The notes: generated by a model from the letters alone, not told the origin. 64,000 nucleotides of DNA from Actinospica robiniae DSM 44927 (GCF_000504285.1 NZ_KI632511.1:8290154-8354153); one strand, 5' to 3'. Numbered from the stretch's first letter, positions 26,967 to 35,731 are shown. Program-made: numbers and translations.

Positions 26967-27872
26967 CTACCGGCGTGACCGGGCGCGCTGGGTGAGGAAG
27001 AGGGCCGCGCGGTCGAGGGCTTCGTTCGCCTCGTCCAGGACGCCGGTGAACACCTGGAACCCGTGCGGCACGCCGGCGGTGACGTCGAGGGTGACGTCGA
27101 CGCCTGCCTCCCGGGCGCGCACGGCCAGGCGGGTGGAGTCGTCGAGCAGGATCTCGTTGCCGCCGACCTGAAGCAGCAGCGGCGGGAAGCCGGTCAGGTC
27201 GGCGTGGACGGCCGGGCTCAGCAGCGGCTGGCTCGGGTCGGCTCCGGCCAGGTACATGGGCGAGGTCTCCTGGAAGTCCTTGCGGCTGAAGATCGGGTCG
27301 ATGCCCTCCTTGGTCCGCATACTCTCGCCGGTCCGGGTGGCGTCGAGGCCGGCCGAGAAGGTGAGGATGCCGGCGGGCAGCGGCAGACCCGCGTCGCGCG
27401 CGGCGAGGGAGGCGGTGACGCACAGGCCGCCGCCGGCGGAGTCTCCGGCGAACACGATGGCGGACGGGTCTTCGCCGCGTTCGAGCAGTTCCCGGTAGGC
27501 GGCGACGGTGTCGTCGATCGCGGCTGGGAACGGGTGCTCGGGGGCCAGGCGGTAGTCCACCGAGTAGGCCGTGAAGCCGGTCCTGACCACGAGGTTCGCG
27601 GTCAGACAGAGCGCGGTCTCGGGGGAGCCGGCGATCCAGCTGCCGCCGTGGAGGTAGAGGATCGTGCCGGGGCGCGCCCCGGCTTCCGGCTCGACCCGCA
27701 GCGTCGGCCGGCCGCCGAGGGTCGCGGGGGTGGTGCGGAAGCCGTCCGGCAGCGCCATCCGTGCCATCAATTCCCTGAAATCAGCCCGCACCTCCTCGAT
27801 CGGCGGCTGCTCCTGCTCGGGCCGCGGGTGCCGCATCTGCGCGTCGAGACGGGCGCGTTGTTCGCTGCTCAC
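26967..27872 (-). CDS. HSL-family alpha/beta hydrolase (esterase/lipase)
   Basis: The 301-residue enzyme carries the hormone-sensitive-lipase motif LYLHGGSWIAGS for the oxyanion hole, the nucleophile in FAGDSAGGG, and the catalytic His in VPHGFQVF. DYRLAPEHPFPAA is also diagnostic. These are intracellular carboxylesterases acting on short acyl esters. It is divergent from a MarR regulator (start at 27940) with 67 bp between starts, so regulation by that protein is likely. Confidence 0.92.
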   Translation of the reverse strand: MSSEQRARLDAQMRHPRPEQEQPPIEEVRADFRELMARMALPDGFRTTPATLGGRPTLRVEPEAGARPGTILYLHGGSWIAGSPETALCLTANLVVRTGFTAYSVDYRLAPEHPFPAAIDDTVAAYRELLERGEDPSAIVFAGDSAGGGLCVTASLAARDAGLPLPAGILTFSAGLDATRTGESMRTKEGIDPIFSRKDFQETSPMYLAGADPSQPLLSPAVHADLTGFPPLLLQVGGNEILLDDSTRLAVRAREAGVDVTLDVTAGVPHGFQVFTGVLDEANEALDRAALFLTQRARSRR

Positions 27873-27939
27873 GGGTACGCTCTCCTTAGAAGTATCCTCG
27901 GAAGTATCTTCTCGAACACTATATGCCTAGGAAGCTAAA
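27873..27939. promoter_or_regulatory. Divergent promoter region between esterase and MarR genes
   Basis: The 67-bp gap is AT-richer than its surroundings. It contains two copies of GAAGTATC (around 27888 and 27900) within AGAAGTATCCTCGGAAGTAT, and a small dyad GAAG-TAT-CTTC. This is the expected place for a MarR dimer to repress both genes. The operator assignment is inferred from position and repeats. Confidence 0.45.
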
Positions 27940-28404
27940 TTGAGCAACGACCCGGCCGCCCTCGCCCGGTTCTTCGCCGACGTGGTGCGCTGCGAGACCC
28001 GGCTCTACAACGCCCTCAACGACCGCCTGCGCGAGCGGCACGGGATCGTCACCTCGCAGTTCGAGTTCCTGCACTACCTGCGCGAGCATCCCGGGGCGCG
28101 GGTGGCGGACCTCGCGGCGGAGTTCGCCGTCGGCATCGGCGCGACCAGTAAGAGCGCTGATCGGCTGGAGCGGGCCGGCCTGATCGAGCGGCAGCCGAAC
28201 CCGGACGACCGCCGCTCCTCGCTGCTGGTCCTGACCGACGAGGGCGCGCGGCTGGTCGACGCGGCCGTGCCGACGGTCGGCGAGGCCTTGGCCGAGCTGG
28301 TCGCGGGGCCGCTCGGGCCCGCCGCGATCGCGGACGCGGCGCGGGCCTTCGCGGTGCTGCGCTCGGCGCTCGAGGACGGCCGGATCGGCGCTCCGGCCGG
28401 CTGA
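27940..28404 (+). CDS. MarR-family transcriptional regulator
   Basis: The 154-residue protein is a winged-helix MarR regulator: VTSQFEFLHYLREHPGARVADLAAEFAVGIGATSKSADRLERAGLIERQPNPDDRRSSLLVLTDEG. The DxRS wing is complete. The start is the TTG at 27940; no ATG or GTG lies in frame close upstream, and the nearby ATG at 27923 runs into a stop. It is divergent from the HSL esterase gene. Confidence 0.9.
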   Translation: MSNDPAALARFFADVVRCETRLYNALNDRLRERHGIVTSQFEFLHYLREHPGARVADLAAEFAVGIGATSKSADRLERAGLIERQPNPDDRRSSLLVLTDEGARLVDAAVPTVGEALAELVAGPLGPAAIADAARAFAVLRSALEDGRIGAPAG

Positions 28405-28415
28405 TCCTCGCTACC

Positions 28416-28775
28416 ATGGCGCGCATGGCCAGTGTCATCAAGAGCGTTTCGTTCGATGCTCACGACGCCCGGGCGCTCGCGACGTTCTGGGCGGCGGTCT
28501 TCGGGACCGACGTCGACGAGGACGCGACGCCCGACAAGGCGTTCCTGGAGGCGGCCGGGTGGGGCGGGCCGAACATCTGGTTCACCCGCGTCCCCGAGCC
28601 GAAGACCGCGAAGAACCGGGTGCACTTCGACCTGCGCGCCCCGGGCCCGATGGACGACGAGGTTCGCCGGCTCGAGGCCCTGGGCGCGACCGTCGTGCGG
28701 CACTTCGCGGCGCTCACCACGATGGCGGACCCGGAAGGCAATGAGTTCTGCGTCGAGCCGGGCCCTTCGGTGTGA
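28416..28775 (+). CDS. VOC/glyoxalase-fold protein
   Basis: The 119-residue protein has a single glyoxalase/bleomycin-resistance fold: SVSFDAHDARALATFWAAVFG, then NRVHFDLRAPGPMDDEVRRLEALGATVV, then TMADPEGNEFCVEPG with the C-terminal Glu metal ligand. The family includes metal-dependent isomerases, dioxygenases and drug-binding proteins. Two in-frame ATGs, 28416 and 28425, are both possible starts. It is the last gene of the short block after MarR. Confidence 0.82.
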   Translation: MARMASVIKSVSFDAHDARALATFWAAVFGTDVDEDATPDKAFLEAAGWGGPNIWFTRVPEPKTAKNRVHFDLRAPGPMDDEVRRLEALGATVVRHFAALTTMADPEGNEFCVEPGPSV

Positions 28776-28793
28776 CAGGGGTCGAACAAGTGT

Positions 28794-29711
28794 CTAGCAG
28801 AGTTCGATCATGCTCCGCATCCGCGCCCGGGCATCGTCGGCGAAAGCCGTTTCCCACCCGGCGCTGATCGCGTTAGGCAGGGTATTGAGTGCCTCGATCA
28901 AGGCGACGAGGCGCACGCGCTCGTCCCAGTGCGGCGGGCGCGGCAGCCCTTCCCAGTACGCCGCGTCGAACCAGCGCCGCGCGCCCGGGAAAGCGGGGAT
29001 CAGCAAGCGATCCAGCTTGTCGAACTCGCCGGCGTGGTCCCACACCTCGGCCGTGTCGAAGTCAAGGATCGCCGCCAGCCGTCCGTTCGGCTCGACGAGC
29101 AGGTTGTCGGCGTACAGATCCCGATGGCACAAGGTCGGTCGGGCCTCGTCGCCCACGTGCGCCATCAGCCGTTCGACCGCGGCGAGTACCCGAGCGAGCT
29201 CACTCTCCTCGAGCGCGCCGGTCGCGCGGCAGCGGGCCGCGATCGCCTCGATCCGAACGCTGAGATAGTCCGGCCATCGGGCGAAGGACGGCGCGGAACC
29301 GTCGAGCCGAGAAGTGAATCCATCGCGCTCGATCCCGTGCAGCGCGCGCAGCGCCACGCCGAGGTCGGTGAACAGCCGCCGGACACCCTCGGGGCCGAGC
29401 GCACCCGGCTCGGGCGGGCGGCCCTCGACCCAGCCGAACGCCCGCACCAACCGGTCGCCCCGCACGGCGGAGCGCACCAGCGGGGCCACCGGCACGCCGG
29501 CCGCGGCCGCCAGATCAAGAGCCTGATGCGCTGATCGCCACTTCGCCGCGTACCCGGCGGGCCCGATCTTGACCACGTAGACTGCTCCGGCCGCGGTCGC
29601 CACCCGCCAGGTCTCGTTGGTGTGGCTCGCGGGCAGCCGGACCGCTTCGGGGACCGGCGTCCCGAGCAGTTCCGCGGCCGCCGAGGTGACGTCGCCGAAG
29701 CTTAAGATCAT
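28794..29711 (-). CDS. Aminoglycoside-phosphotransferase-like (APH) kinase
   Basis: The 305-residue protein has APH-family kinase motifs: VYVVKIG with the ATP-binding Lys, the catalytic loop LCHRDLYADNLLV, and the metal-binding ILDFDTAEVWD. The family phosphorylates antibiotics, choline, homoserine and other alcohols. No feature here fixes the substrate. It is convergent with the VOC gene and upstream-adjacent, in the divergent sense, to the chitinase cluster. Confidence 0.85.
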   Translation of the reverse strand: MILSFGDVTSAAAELLGTPVPEAVRLPASHTNETWRVATAAGAVYVVKIGPAGYAAKWRSAHQALDLAAAAGVPVAPLVRSAVRGDRLVRAFGWVEGRPPEPGALGPEGVRRLFTDLGVALRALHGIERDGFTSRLDGSAPSFARWPDYLSVRIEAIAARCRATGALEESELARVLAAVERLMAHVGDEARPTLCHRDLYADNLLVEPNGRLAAILDFDTAEVWDHAGEFDKLDRLLIPAFPGARRWFDAAYWEGLPRPPHWDERVRLVALIEALNTLPNAISAGWETAFADDARARMRSMIELC

Positions 29712-29798
29712 CTCAAGGTTTCCTTAAACTCGGGTTATCACTCGTACACTGCGAACGATCAACGTCTCTACCTGCTGATTCTCGCTGGTCGATCTGCA

Positions 29799-29824
29799 TG
29801 GTCTAGTCCCATTGGACTAGACCA
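29799..29824. promoter_or_regulatory. DasR-like operator (dre), inverted double site upstream of chitinase 1
   Basis: TGGTCTAGTCC (29799-29809) and GGACTAGACCA (29814-29824) are perfect complements around CATT. Each half resembles the DasR recognition element, whose known core is TGGTCTAGACCA in Streptomyces. DasR is the GntR-type repressor of N-acetylglucosamine and chitin genes and is released by amino-sugar phosphates. The site lies about 150-175 bp before the chitinase start. Confidence 0.7.
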
Positions 29825-29973
29825 GTATTGACGATCTCTCAGTTTCGCGAGTACATCTATCCCACCGCGCCGACTCGCCCACGAACCGGCGCGCACCCAC
29901 GCTCGCGGCGTCGACCTTTCGGCTCTGCCGGAGCGCCGTGAAACAGCAACGCATCGGAGTGGTGAGAACACCT

Positions 29974-31272
29974 ATGGACATCATGACATCCCGCGGCCGA
30001 GGCCGACTGCGCAGCAGGCGCACCGGCCTCGTCGCCGTGCTAGCCGCTGCCGGACTGGGCGTCGGCGGGGTCCTGGCCGCGTCAGGGACCGGATACGCCG
30101 CGACCTCCGCCCTCGGCTCCAACTGGTACGCCTCGGCGCCCTACCTGTTCGTCGACGGCAGCCAGCCCGACCCCACCCAGGTCATGTCCGCGAGCGGGCA
30201 GAAGGCGTTCGAGATCGCCTTCATCCTCGCCCCCAACTCCGGCGGCTGCACGCCGACCTGGAACGGCACCGACCCCACGTCCGGCGACACCACCGTCGGT
30301 CCGGTGATCAACGAGATCCGCGCCGCCGGCGGCGACGTCTCGGTGTCCATCGGCGGCTACGGCGGCACCAAGCTCGGCCAGGTCTGCGGCACCGCCGCCG
30401 CGACCGCCGCCGCCTACCAGCAGGTGGTCACCCAGTACGGCCTGCACGCGATGGACTTCGACCTCGAAGAGCCCGAGTACGAGAACACCCAGGCCATCGC
30501 GAACGAGCTCGGCGCGGCCCAGATCCTGCAGAAGAACAACCCCGGCATGTACATCTCGGTGACCATGCCCGGCACCGCCGCCGGCACCGGCTGGTTCGGC
30601 ACCCAGCTGCTGCAGGAGGCGAAGTCGCTCGGCTTCACGCCGAACAACTACTCGATCATGCCGTTCGACGGCGGCTTCAGCGGCGCCGCGGCGCAGACCA
30701 GCGCGCTCGAGGCCTACCACACGCTGCTGATGAGCACCTTCGGCTGGGACTCGGCCACCGCCTACGCGCACGAGGGCGTGTCGATGATGAACGGCCGGAC
30801 CGACTCGGCCGAGATGTTCTACCAGGCCGACTTCTCCACCGTGCTCAGCTACGCGACCAGCCACGGGCTCGGCCGCTACACCTTCTGGGACGTCAACCGC
30901 GACCGCCAGTGCACCCCCGCGGACAACAACGGCCAGCTCTCCGGCTCCTGCTCCGGCGTGCCGCAGAACTCCTGGGACTTCACCAAGTACACCGCGCAGT
31001 TCGCCGGGGCCACCCCGCCGACCAGCGCGCCCCCGGCCAGCCCGTCCGCCTCGGCCTCCCCGACGGTGACCGCGACGGCCACCGCCACCGGCTCCCCGAG
31101 CAGCACCAAGACCACCGGCTCCTGCTCGGCCGCCGCGTGGAACTCCTCGACCGCGTACACCGGCGGTGCCGTGGTCAGCTACAACGGCCACACCTGGACC
31201 GCCAAGTGGTGGACGCAGGCCGACACGCCCGGCGGTGCCGCCGGCGTGTGGACCGACAACGGCCCGTGCTGA
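29974..31272 (+). CDS. Secreted GH18 chitinase with one C-terminal CBM5/12 module
   Basis: The 432-residue preprotein has a long n-region (twin Arg in RSRRTGL) and a hydrophobic signal ending near GYAAT (about residue 43). The GH18 barrel has VSVSIGGYGG and catalytic MDFDLEE (D161, D163, E165 as proton donor). A Pro/Ser/Thr linker leads to a CBM5/12 chitin-binding module with the aromatic core AW.S.TAY.GG..VSYNGH.W.AKWWT. It hydrolyses chitin outside the cell. Starts at 29938 (GTG) and 29983 (ATG) are also possible. A DasR-like site lies upstream, and a second chitinase follows 50 bp downstream. Confidence 0.9.
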   Translation: MDIMTSRGRGRLRSRRTGLVAVLAAAGLGVGGVLAASGTGYAATSALGSNWYASAPYLFVDGSQPDPTQVMSASGQKAFEIAFILAPNSGGCTPTWNGTDPTSGDTTVGPVINEIRAAGGDVSVSIGGYGGTKLGQVCGTAAATAAAYQQVVTQYGLHAMDFDLEEPEYENTQAIANELGAAQILQKNNPGMYISVTMPGTAAGTGWFGTQLLQEAKSLGFTPNNYSIMPFDGGFSGAAAQTSALEAYHTLLMSTFGWDSATAYAHEGVSMMNGRTDSAEMFYQADFSTVLSYATSHGLGRYTFWDVNRDRQCTPADNNGQLSGSCSGVPQNSWDFTKYTAQFAGATPPTSAPPASPSASASPTVTATATATGSPSSTKTTGSCSAAAWNSSTAYTGGAVVSYNGHTWTAKWWTQADTPGGAAGVWTDNGPC

Positions 31273-31322
31273 ACCCCTGGCCCGGCCGGCGCATCAGCAA
31301 CCCCTACAACCAGGAGCGAACC

Positions 31323-33299
31323 ATGCGCAGATCCCTGAAGGCGGTGCTCGCTGCCGCGGGTACCGCCTTCGCGGTGGCGGTCGGAACCGCCACCCTCTCC
31401 GTCCTCGGCGCGAGCAGCGCGCAGGCCGCGCCGCTGAACACCACCGGCGCCGCGGCCACCTCCGGCGGACTGAAGATCGCCTACTTCGACCAGTGGTCGA
31501 TCTACCAGAACGCCTTCTACCTCAAGAACCTCGACACCGAGGGCATGGCGGGCAAACTCGACTACCTGATCTACGACTTCGAGAACATCGACCCGGCCAA
31601 CAAGACCTGCTTCGAGGCCACCAAGGCTTCGGACCCGGACCCGGCCGGCGAGAACGACCCGAACGCCGGCGACGGCGCGGGCGACGCGTTCGCCGACTAC
31701 CAGAAGTCCTTCGGCTCGGACATCAGCGTGGACGGCACCGCCGACGCGTACAACATGCCGATCGTGGGCAACTTCCACCAGCTCCAGGAGCTGGAGGCGA
31801 AGTACCCGAACCTCAAGGTCGAGGTCTCCCTCGGCGGCTGGACGTACTCGAAGTACTTCTCCGACGTGGCCGCCACCGCGGCCTCGCGGCAGAAGTTCGT
31901 CTCCTCCTGCATCGACATGTTCATCAAGGGCAACCTGCCCTCGCAGGGCGGCTACGGCGGCGCCGGCACGGCGGCCGGGATCTTCTCCGGCTTCGACATC
32001 GACTGGGAGTACCCGGGCGGCGGCGGCCACCTCGGCAACGACGCGAGCCCGGCGGACAAGCAGAACTACACCCTGCTGCTGCAGGAGTTCCGCACCGAGC
32101 TCACTGCCCTGACGGCCACCACCGGCAAGCAGTACACCCTCTCCGCCGCCCTTCCGTCCGGTCAGGACAAGATCCAGAACATCGAGACCGACAAGATCGG
32201 CCAGTACCTGACCTTCGGCGACGCGATGACGTACGACATGCACGGCGGTTTCGAGGCCACCGGCCCGACCAACCACCAGGCGCCGATCTACGACGATCCG
32301 AACGACCCGATGACGCCGGTCTCCCCGGGCACCGAGAAGTACTCGGTCGACGAGGCGGTCAAGGCGTACACGGTGGGCGACTCGCAGTACGGCATCCCGG
32401 GCGGATTCCCGGCCAACAAGCTGACGGTCGGCGTTCCGTTCTACTACCGCGGCTGGACGGGTGTGGCCGCGGGCAGCAACCACGGCCTGTTCCAACCGGC
32501 CAGCAGTCCGGCCGGCGGAGCAGCCGACTCGGGCAACGTGCCGGGTGTGCAGATGTACAAGGAGCTGACCGGCATCGTGGCCAACTCCGCGGACACGTAC
32601 TGGGATCCGGTGGCTGAGGCCGCGTACTTCTACGACGGCACCAACTTCTGGACCGGCGAGGACGCGCAGTCCATCCAGGCGCTGTCCGATTACGCGCACT
32701 GTAACGGCCTCGGCGGCGCGATGATGTTCTCGCTCTACGATCTCGACCCGGCGGCGACGCTGTTCAACGACACTGTGAGCGACATCAACGGCTCCGCGGC
32801 CTCGTGCCCGGCGCCGCCGACCGGCTCGGCGAGCGCTTCGGCTTCGGCTTCGGCCTCTGCTTCGGCGTCCGCGTCGGCTTCGGCCAGTGCGTCGCCGAGT
32901 GCCTCGGCGTCCGCCTCGTCCTCTCCGACGGGCGGTACGGGCACGTGCACAGCGGCGGCCTGGAACTCCACGACCGCCTACAACGGCGGTGCGGTCGTCT
33001 CGTACAACGGCCACACCTGGACCGCCAAGTGGTGGACCCAGGGCGACATCCCCGGCAACAACTCGCAGGGCGTGTGGACCGACAACGGCGCCTGCGCCGG
33101 CGGAACCCCGACCACTTCGTCTTCTCCGACGGGTGGTTCGGGCAGCTGCTCGGCCGCGGCGTGGAACTCCACAACCGCCTACAACGGCGGCGCGGTCGTG
33201 TCCTACAACGGCCACACCTGGACCGCGAAGTGGTGGACCCAGGGCGACATCCCCGGCAACAACTCGCAGGGTGTCTGGACGGACAACGGCGCTTGTTGA
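31323..33299 (+). CDS. Secreted GH18 chitinase with two tandem CBM5/12 modules
   Basis: The 658-residue preprotein starts at an ATG after AGGAG. The Sec signal peptide ends at SAQAA (about residue 36). The GH18 domain (about 48-495) has VEVSLGGWTYS (167-177) and the catalytic GFDIDWEYPG with D225, D227 and E229. A linker of alternating Ser-Ala joins it to two nearly identical CBM5/12 modules. The arrangement is that of ChiA/ChiC-type bacterial chitinases. It follows chitinase 1 by 50 bp, so both may share the dre-controlled promoter. The linker and first CBM are almost identical in DNA to those of the convergent chitinase 3. Confidence 0.95.
   Translation: MRRSLKAVLAAAGTAFAVAVGTATLSVLGASSAQAAPLNTTGAAATSGGLKIAYFDQWSIYQNAFYLKNLDTEGMAGKLDYLIYDFENIDPANKTCFEATKASDPDPAGENDPNAGDGAGDAFADYQKSFGSDISVDGTADAYNMPIVGNFHQLQELEAKYPNLKVEVSLGGWTYSKYFSDVAATAASRQKFVSSCIDMFIKGNLPSQGGYGGAGTAAGIFSGFDIDWEYPGGGGHLGNDASPADKQNYTLLLQEFRTELTALTATTGKQYTLSAALPSGQDKIQNIETDKIGQYLTFGDAMTYDMHGGFEATGPTNHQAPIYDDPNDPMTPVSPGTEKYSVDEAVKAYTVGDSQYGIPGGFPANKLTVGVPFYYRGWTGVAAGSNHGLFQPASSPAGGAADSGNVPGVQMYKELTGIVANSADTYWDPVAEAAYFYDGTNFWTGEDAQSIQALSDYAHCNGLGGAMMFSLYDLDPAATLFNDTVSDINGSAASCPAPPTGSASASASASASASASASASASASPSASASASSSPTGGTGTCTAAAWNSTTAYNGGAVVSYNGHTWTAKWWTQGDIPGNNSQGVWTDNGACAGGTPTTSSSPTGGSGSCSAAAWNSTTAYNGGAVVSYNGHTWTAKWWTQGDIPGNNSQGVWTDNGAC
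32859..33113 (+). repeat. About 255-bp inverted repeat, arm in chitinase 2
   Basis: Linker plus first CBM5/12 of chitinase 2. By eye it matches the complement of 33577-33832 in chitinase 3 with three mismatches, all clustered near GCACGTGCAC. The two arms are about 460 bp apart on convergent genes. Confidence 0.85.
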
Positions 33300-33329
33300 G
33301 AGCGACTGATCTCCGCTGACCTCCGCTGA

Positions 33330-33379
33330 AAAAGGAACCGGGTCGCGAGCCTCGCCAAGGCTCGCGACCCGGTTCTTTC
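33330..33379. terminator. Bidirectional terminator between convergent chitinase genes
   Basis: A perfect stem, AACCGGGTCGCGAGCC with GGCTCGCGACCCGGTT, is flanked by AAAAAGG on the left and TTCTTTCTT on the right. The tracts make it a good rho-independent terminator on both strands. It lies 30 bp after the stop of chitinase 2 and 12 bp after the stop of chitinase 3. Confidence 0.9.
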
Positions 33380-33390
33380 TTGCTCTGTTA

Positions 33391-34893
33391 TCAGCAGGCT
33401 CCGTTGTCGGTCCACACGCCCTGCGAGTTGCTGCCCGGGGTGTCGCCCTGGGTCCACCACTTCGCAGTCCACTTGTGGCCGTTGTACGAGACCACCGCGC
33501 CGCCGTTGTAGGCGGTCGTTGAGTTCCAGGCCGCCGCCGTGCACGAGCCTGAACCGCCGGACGTCGTCGAGGTCGCGGTCGGGGTTCCGCCGGCGCAGGC
33601 GCCGTTGTCGGTCCACACGCCCTGCGAGTTGTTGCCGGGGATGTCGCCCTGGGTCCACCACTTGGCGGTCCAGGTGTGGCCGTTGTACGAGACGACCGCA
33701 CCGCCGTTGTAGGCGGTCGTGGAGTTCCACGCCGTCGCCGTGCACGTGCCCGTACCGCCCGTCGGAGAGGACGAGGCGGACGCCGAGGCACTCGGCGACG
33801 CACTGGCCGAAGCCGACGCGGACGCCGAAGCGCTGGTGCTCGGGGTCGTGCCCGCGCCGCTGGTGAAGGGCTCGAAGGTGTTCGAGAAGAACCACGTGCT
33901 CTGCGATATGCCGGAGCAGCTGTCGGAACCGGCGGTGCCGGGGCAGCCGCCGTTGTCGCGCTGCAGCGCCCAGAAGGAGAGCTCCGCCAGGCCCTGCCGG
34001 GTGGCCCAGCTCTCGATGGTCGGAGCGTCCGCGGTGGTGAAGGTCTCGGCCGCGCCGTAGTCGTCGATGCCGACCATCTCGGTCACGCCGATCATGTTCC
34101 ACAGCTGGGCGCTGCTGTCGCTCGGGTAGAGCGAGGCCAGTTGGCTGTGCAGGCCGGAGGCCGCGCTCTCGCTGTCGGTGGCCATCTCGTGGGTGGCGCC
34201 GTCATAGTAGTCGAACGTCATGATGTTGACGACGTCGATGCGCGCGCCGTTGCTCACCGCGTTCTGCAGCACGGCGAGCCCGGAGTCGGCCAGGCCGCTC
34301 GTGGTCGAGGGCAGGGTGTAGGAGAACTGGACGGTACGGCCGTTGGCCGCGGCCCAATCCTCGACCATCTTGATCGCCTTGTTGCGCCGGTCGATGCCGG
34401 CCGAGTTGGTCAGCGAGTTGTCCTCGGTGTCCAGGTCGAGCCGGGTGACGTTGTAGGTCGTGATGACGCTCTCGTAGGCCGCGGCTATGGAGGCGACGGT
34501 GGTGCAGCTGTCCGCGATCTCCGTGCCGGTGTCGTCAGCGGTGTACCCGCCGAAGGACGGGATCACGTCCCCGCCCGCGGCCCGGACCGAGGCGATGTCG
34601 CTGGCGAAGGCCGTGCCGATCGGGGTGCTGCTGTCGCCGTTCCAGTCGACGGTGCACGAGCCCTTGCTCGCGGTCTGGATGAAGGCCATGGTCAGATACT
34701 TCGCGCCGGACTGCTGGGCCAGGCCGGAGAGGCTGTCGCCGTTGTATGCCTCGAAGTAGGGCGCGAAGACGTGGGCGGGGATGGCGGTGGCGGCGGCCTG
34801 GGCGCCCTCGGCGGTGGCCGCGAGGATGCCTGCGGTGCCGCCGGTGGCGAGGGCCACGGCCAGGAGTGCTCGGACGCTCTTGCGCAAGCGCAT
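33391..34893 (-). CDS. Secreted GH18 chitinase with two CBM5/12 modules
   Basis: The 500-residue preprotein has a Sec signal (RKSVRALLAVALATGGTAGILAATAEGAQAA), then a compact GH18 domain with VIPSFGGYT and catalytic RLDLDTED (D153, D155, E157). A Ser-Ala linker and two CBM5/12 modules follow. It resembles chitinase 1 in catalytic domain more than chitinase 2. A strong GAAGGAGG ribosome site precedes the ATG. A DasR-like site lies about 115 bp upstream. It converges on chitinase 2 with only a hairpin terminator between them. Confidence 0.93.
   Translation of the reverse strand: MRLRKSVRALLAVALATGGTAGILAATAEGAQAAATAIPAHVFAPYFEAYNGDSLSGLAQQSGAKYLTMAFIQTASKGSCTVDWNGDSSTPIGTAFASDIASVRAAGGDVIPSFGGYTADDTGTEIADSCTTVASIAAAYESVITTYNVTRLDLDTEDNSLTNSAGIDRRNKAIKMVEDWAAANGRTVQFSYTLPSTTSGLADSGLAVLQNAVSNGARIDVVNIMTFDYYDGATHEMATDSESAASGLHSQLASLYPSDSSAQLWNMIGVTEMVGIDDYGAAETFTTADAPTIESWATRQGLAELSFWALQRDNGGCPGTAGSDSCSGISQSTWFFSNTFEPFTSGAGTTPSTSASASASASASASPSASASASSSPTGGTGTCTATAWNSTTAYNGGAVVSYNGHTWTAKWWTQGDIPGNNSQGVWTDNGACAGGTPTATSTTSGGSGSCTAAAWNSTTAYNGGAVVSYNGHKWTAKWWTQGDTPGSNSQGVWTDNGAC
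33577..33832 (-). repeat. About 255-bp inverted repeat, arm in chitinase 3
   Basis: Linker plus first CBM5/12 of chitinase 3, inverted copy of 32859-33113. The near-identity at DNA level, including third codon positions and the Ser-Ala linker, points to recent duplication or gene conversion. Confidence 0.85.
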
Positions 34894-35007
34894 GGGTGGG
34901 GTGTCCTCCTTCTCGTCGGCCCCCGGCCGGCCCGCGGGTCGCGGGCGGGCGCGGTCGGGCTCGGCCGCGGGGCGGCGGTCGTCCGCAGGGGCCTGATGAG
35001 GTCACAG

Positions 35008-35023
35008 ATTGGACTAGACCACT
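35008..35023 (-). promoter_or_regulatory. DasR-like operator (dre) upstream of chitinase 3
   Basis: ATTGGACTAGACCACT, read on the minus strand as AGTGGTCTAGTCCAAT, differs from the Streptomyces dre consensus AGTGGTCTAGACCACT at three positions. It lies 115-130 bp before the chitinase 3 start. Confidence 0.65.
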
Positions 35024-35127
35024 GGCGCGGTCAAGGCTTGCTCGGTTAAGTGATCCTCAATCACGGCTCAAGCCGCGCTGCCGGCCGGGCCGCGGCCCGG
35101 CGCCGGGGGCCGGCGCCGCGGTCGTGC

Positions 35128-35145
35128 AGCAGGTCTATACCTGCT
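35128..35145. terminator. Small hairpin after the CGNR gene
   Basis: AGCAGGT-CTAT-ACCTGCT is a perfect 7-bp-arm hairpin 8 bp beyond the stop of the CGNR gene, followed by the GC-rich palindrome CCGGGCCGCGGCCCGG. It may end that transcript before chitinase 3. Confidence 0.45.
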
Positions 35146-35152
35146 CGCAGGC

Positions 35153-35731
35153 TCAGCCCTGGCCGCGGCGGGCGCGGAACGCGGCGGCCTTGACCCGGGA
35201 CTGGCAGGAGGCCGAACAGAACTGGCGGACGGCGTTGCGGGAGGTGTCGACGTACACACGGTCGCAGTGCGGGGCGCGGCACACGCCGAGGCGGCCGGCG
35301 AGTTCGCTGCCGACCGCGAGCGCGAGCGCCGTCGCGCATCCGGCGGACCAGCCGACCCCGTACCCGTCGTTCGAGCCGTGGAAGTGCAGCTGCCAGGGCT
35401 CCCCGGGCACGCGGTCGAGCTGTGGGCGGGCGCCCGTGTCGCGCAGCAGAAGGTTGACGGCCTCGGCGGCGTCGTCCACCCGGCCGTCCTCCATGGCCTC
35501 GAAGACGCGGCGCATCACCTGCGCGGCGCGCGCCAGGTACTCGGCGCCGTCGAGCGGCAGCCGGGCCGGCCGGCTGCCCTGCGTCCCGGCCGGGATGGCC
35601 GACGCCGCCGCGGTCAACAGCGACTCGCCAACCGGTGCGGCATAAGGCTTTCCGCGGCGTTCGCCCTCGGTCAAGTCGTTCACGAACGAGACGGACGCCT
35701 CCAACAGCAGCGCCACGTGACTATCGAACAT
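35153..35731 (-). CDS. CGNR zinc-finger regulator (ABATE/DUF1470 domain)
   Basis: The 192-residue protein has an N-terminal stress-response (ABATE) region starting FDSHVALLLEASVSFVNDLTEG, and a C-terminal CGNR-type zinc finger. The finger is CRAPHCDRVYVDTSRN followed by RQFCSASCQSRVKAAAFRARR, four Cys in C-x4-C and C-x3-C pairs. The motif Asn is in SRN. Such proteins are DNA-binding regulators in actinobacteria. An in-frame TTG at 35773 would extend it, but the ATG at 35731 matches the usual family start. It is divergent from an MFS transporter. Confidence 0.85.
   Translation of the reverse strand: MFDSHVALLLEASVSFVNDLTEGERRGKPYAAPVGESLLTAAASAIPAGTQGSRPARLPLDGAEYLARAAQVMRRVFEAMEDGRVDDAAEAVNLLLRDTGARPQLDRVPGEPWQLHFHGSNDGYGVGWSAGCATALALAVGSELAGRLGVCRAPHCDRVYVDTSRNAVRQFCSASCQSRVKAAAFRARRGQG

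Noticed and set aside
31179-33803. An 874-codon open frame on the minus strand opposite chitinase 2
   Set aside because: The encoded sequence is Arg/Val-rich low complexity, while the plus strand has the GH18 catalytic motif and CBM5/12 modules.
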